IMG/VR virus record: IMGVR_UViG_3300025896_000134
Coordinates: 1-30,200 of that record
Source of the DNA: a virus
Length of the DNA stretch: 30,200 nt
Strand: one strand, 5' to 3'
A model generated the notes under the pieces. That model was not told where the DNA came from, did not search any database, and saw nothing but the letters and a program-made list of their open reading frames with translations. The position numbers and the translations under genes were made by a program. This document shows positions 29,217-30,200 of this stretch, piece by piece; the first letter of the stretch is position 1, and the number at the start of each line of letters is the position of its first letter.

Positions 29217-29409
29217 TGCCGCGACCTTCCAGTTCTGACAGCGTTGCCCGTAGTTCACGCGAGATGGCAGCTGTCGCCATCCCTGCATCGCCGTCAAGCG
29301 CTTTTGCGAGAGTCACTGCAAGGCGACCTCGAGCGTCATTGACGACACTGATCTCGAGGTGGCGCAACGTGGTGCGCACAGCCTTCTCATTTGGGCCTTG
29401 TGTGGCCAT
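29104..29409 (-). CDS. terS: terminase small subunit
   Basis: A 101-residue protein (MATQGPNEKAVRTTLRHLE..., VNDARGRLAVTLAKALDGDAG) of the short actinophage TerS type: helical, DNA-recognition-like, with an acidic stretch GDTDDDLTKFLAELSAP. GGAG lies four bases before the ATG. It directly precedes and overlaps TerL. Its DNA target is probably the cos or pac region just upstream at the window's right or left edge. Confidence 0.85.
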   Translation of the reverse strand: MATQGPNEKAVRTTLRHLEISVVNDARGRLAVTLAKALDGDAGMATAAISRELRATLSELEGRGNGDTDDDLTKFLAELSAPMVDTTNRPPNARWESRADR

Positions 29410-29419
29410 GTTGCTCCGA

Positions 29420-29980
29420 TCAGATCGGCAGCGAAGCGATCCACTCATTGAGATCGGCGAACGCTGTCGCACATTTGCGCCAGCGTTGAGAGGTGACGGT
29501 GATGTAGCGGCCGCTGCCGTAGACCTCGACGCCGCCGGCCTTGCGACCTTTGTCGATGTCGGCAAGTCCCCACACATGCAAGCCATCGCCGCTCGGCGAA
29601 ACTTCCATGTAGGTGTCGGGCATGCCGGCGATGATGTCTTGCGCCCAGGGCAGAAGTCGACCACGACCGTCAAGGCAGTGATCGATGTCAACACACGCGA
29701 TGCGGTCGGCGTTAGTGAGAACAAAGCCGACGCCAGCGCCAACCGTTGAGGATGTTGCAGTGTGAAAGTCGCACCAGGTCGAAGGGTTTGTCGAGCTGGC
29801 GTTGTCACCATTTATGGTGAGCGGCACCTTCGTCGGCGAGTAGCGCACCCATCGATCGATGAGGCGCAGCTGCTCGGCTGGGAGCGCTCGATGCGCAGCG
29901 ACTCGGCAGCGGCTTGAGCAGTAGCGAGTGTCGCCACGACGGATGACAGGCAACGAGCTCAAGCAGTGGGCGCAGGTCAT
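29420..29980 (-). CDS. stand-alone prim-pol-like protein with zinc finger
   Basis: A 186-residue protein. The N-terminus is a zinc finger (CAHC at 3-6, CSSRC at 21-25), then a small primase-polymerase-like domain: RIACVDIDHCLDGRG with Asp98 and Asp100, EVSPSGDGLHVWGL (about 126-139) and GVEVYGSGRYITVT. These match the prim-pol catalytic pattern (DxD, SGxGxH, later basic loop). No ATPase domain. The start at 29980 is the first ATG before the Cys motif, next to a likely -10 box; upstream codons look non-coding. It is placed just before TerS. Confidence 0.8.
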   Translation of the reverse strand: MTCAHCLSSLPVIRRGDTRYCSSRCRVAAHRALPAEQLRLIDRWVRYSPTKVPLTINGDNASSTNPSTWCDFHTATSSTVGAGVGFVLTNADRIACVDIDHCLDGRGRLLPWAQDIIAGMPDTYMEVSPSGDGLHVWGLADIDKGRKAGGVEVYGSGRYITVTSQRWRKCATAFADLNEWIASLPI

Positions 29981-29986
29981 GGGCGA

Positions 29987-29992
29987 AGTGTA
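29987..29992 (-). promoter_or_regulatory. candidate late promoter -10, leaderless
   Basis: TACACT on the minus strand, six bases before the ATG at 29980 and preceded by a tandem CCGTTAC. It fits the actinobacterial TAnnnT -10, and the expected start of transcription would be the ATG itself. No good -35 is visible. Confidence 0.45.
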
Positions 29993-30042
29993 GCCCGTAA
30001 CGGGTAACGGCTGCACGCTATTGACTTGGCACTTTGCGAGCG

Positions 30043-30061
30043 TTCTGCGATTCTCGCAGAA
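30043..30061. repeat. 8-bp inverted repeat upstream of packaging genes
   Basis: TTCTGCGA-TTC-TCGCAGAA perfect hairpin. The 29981-30200 stretch holds no gene; it may contain the terminase recognition region or late regulatory sites, and this hairpin is the clearest structure in it. Confidence 0.5.
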
Positions 30062-30200
30062 ACTCCGCACAGGTTGGCGCAGGACGATCGACCAGTTCTT
30101 GAGACAATTCGCAGCTCAAACTGTTAGCACTGAGGCGCTCCTGAGCGCTTCTAGGCTGCTCTCAAAGTCCCCCGCATTGCTCGTGGGAGGGATGGGCTGG

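Noticed and set aside
1-30200. CRISPR array or insertion sequence
   Set aside because: No regularly spaced repeats with unique spacers and no transposase or terminal inverted repeats were seen; the repeats found are att arms, an iteron-like cluster and a tape measure duplication.

Overview
The window is the genome, or nearly all of it, of a temperate tailed phage (siphovirus) of an actinobacterium. Host evidence: a WhiB-type regulator, an Rpf-type transglycosylase-like protein, an r1t-family holin, a proteasome-like Ntn hydrolase, GC-rich sequence, and at least two likely leaderless promoters. Family-level calls come from motifs read by eye; no database was searched.

Nearly everything reads on the minus strand, so the functional order runs from high to low coordinates. 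Packaging and head genes (29980 to 20876): a small zinc-finger prim-pol-like protein, TerS, TerL, a tiny membrane protein, portal, HK97-type protease, major capsid protein, a glycosyltransferase and a SAM methyltransferase inserted in the head module, head-tail connector, tail terminator, and tail tube. Tail genes (20873 to 14762): a tail-assembly chaperone pair joined by a -1 frameshift (CCCTTTA followed by a perfect 13-bp stem), a gp10-like protein, tape measure, minor tail protein, and two paralogous tail-tip proteins. Lysis and accessory genes (14762 to 11498): CHAP endolysin, a membrane/coiled-coil protein, a metallophosphoesterase, a DUF6378-like protein, a small membrane protein, the Ntn hydrolase and the r1t holin.

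Between the holin and the integrase lies attP: the 3' half of a tRNA-Leu(UAA) gene flanked by five copies of GGTACACAT. Phage genes sit on both sides of it and the tRNA 5' half is missing, so this looks like an unintegrated (circular, permuted or virion) genome, not a prophage with host flanks.

The switch region (9098-9262) separates a plus-strand HTH repressor from the minus-strand excisionase and early operon. The early promoter has a perfect TTGACA and appears leaderless, with three CTAAAT repeats around it. The early operon (9097 to 47) is very compressed and encodes small zinc-finger and membrane proteins, a Holliday-junction resolvase, WhiB, a RecB-like nuclease, an OB-fold-like protein, an Rpf-like protein, a prim-pol/ATPase replication protein and an HNH endonuclease. 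Two non-coding signals stand out: three successive hairpins at 5470-5610, and a cluster of eight ACCGCGCC/GGCGCGGT repeats in the 3' part of the replication gene that could be the replication origin.
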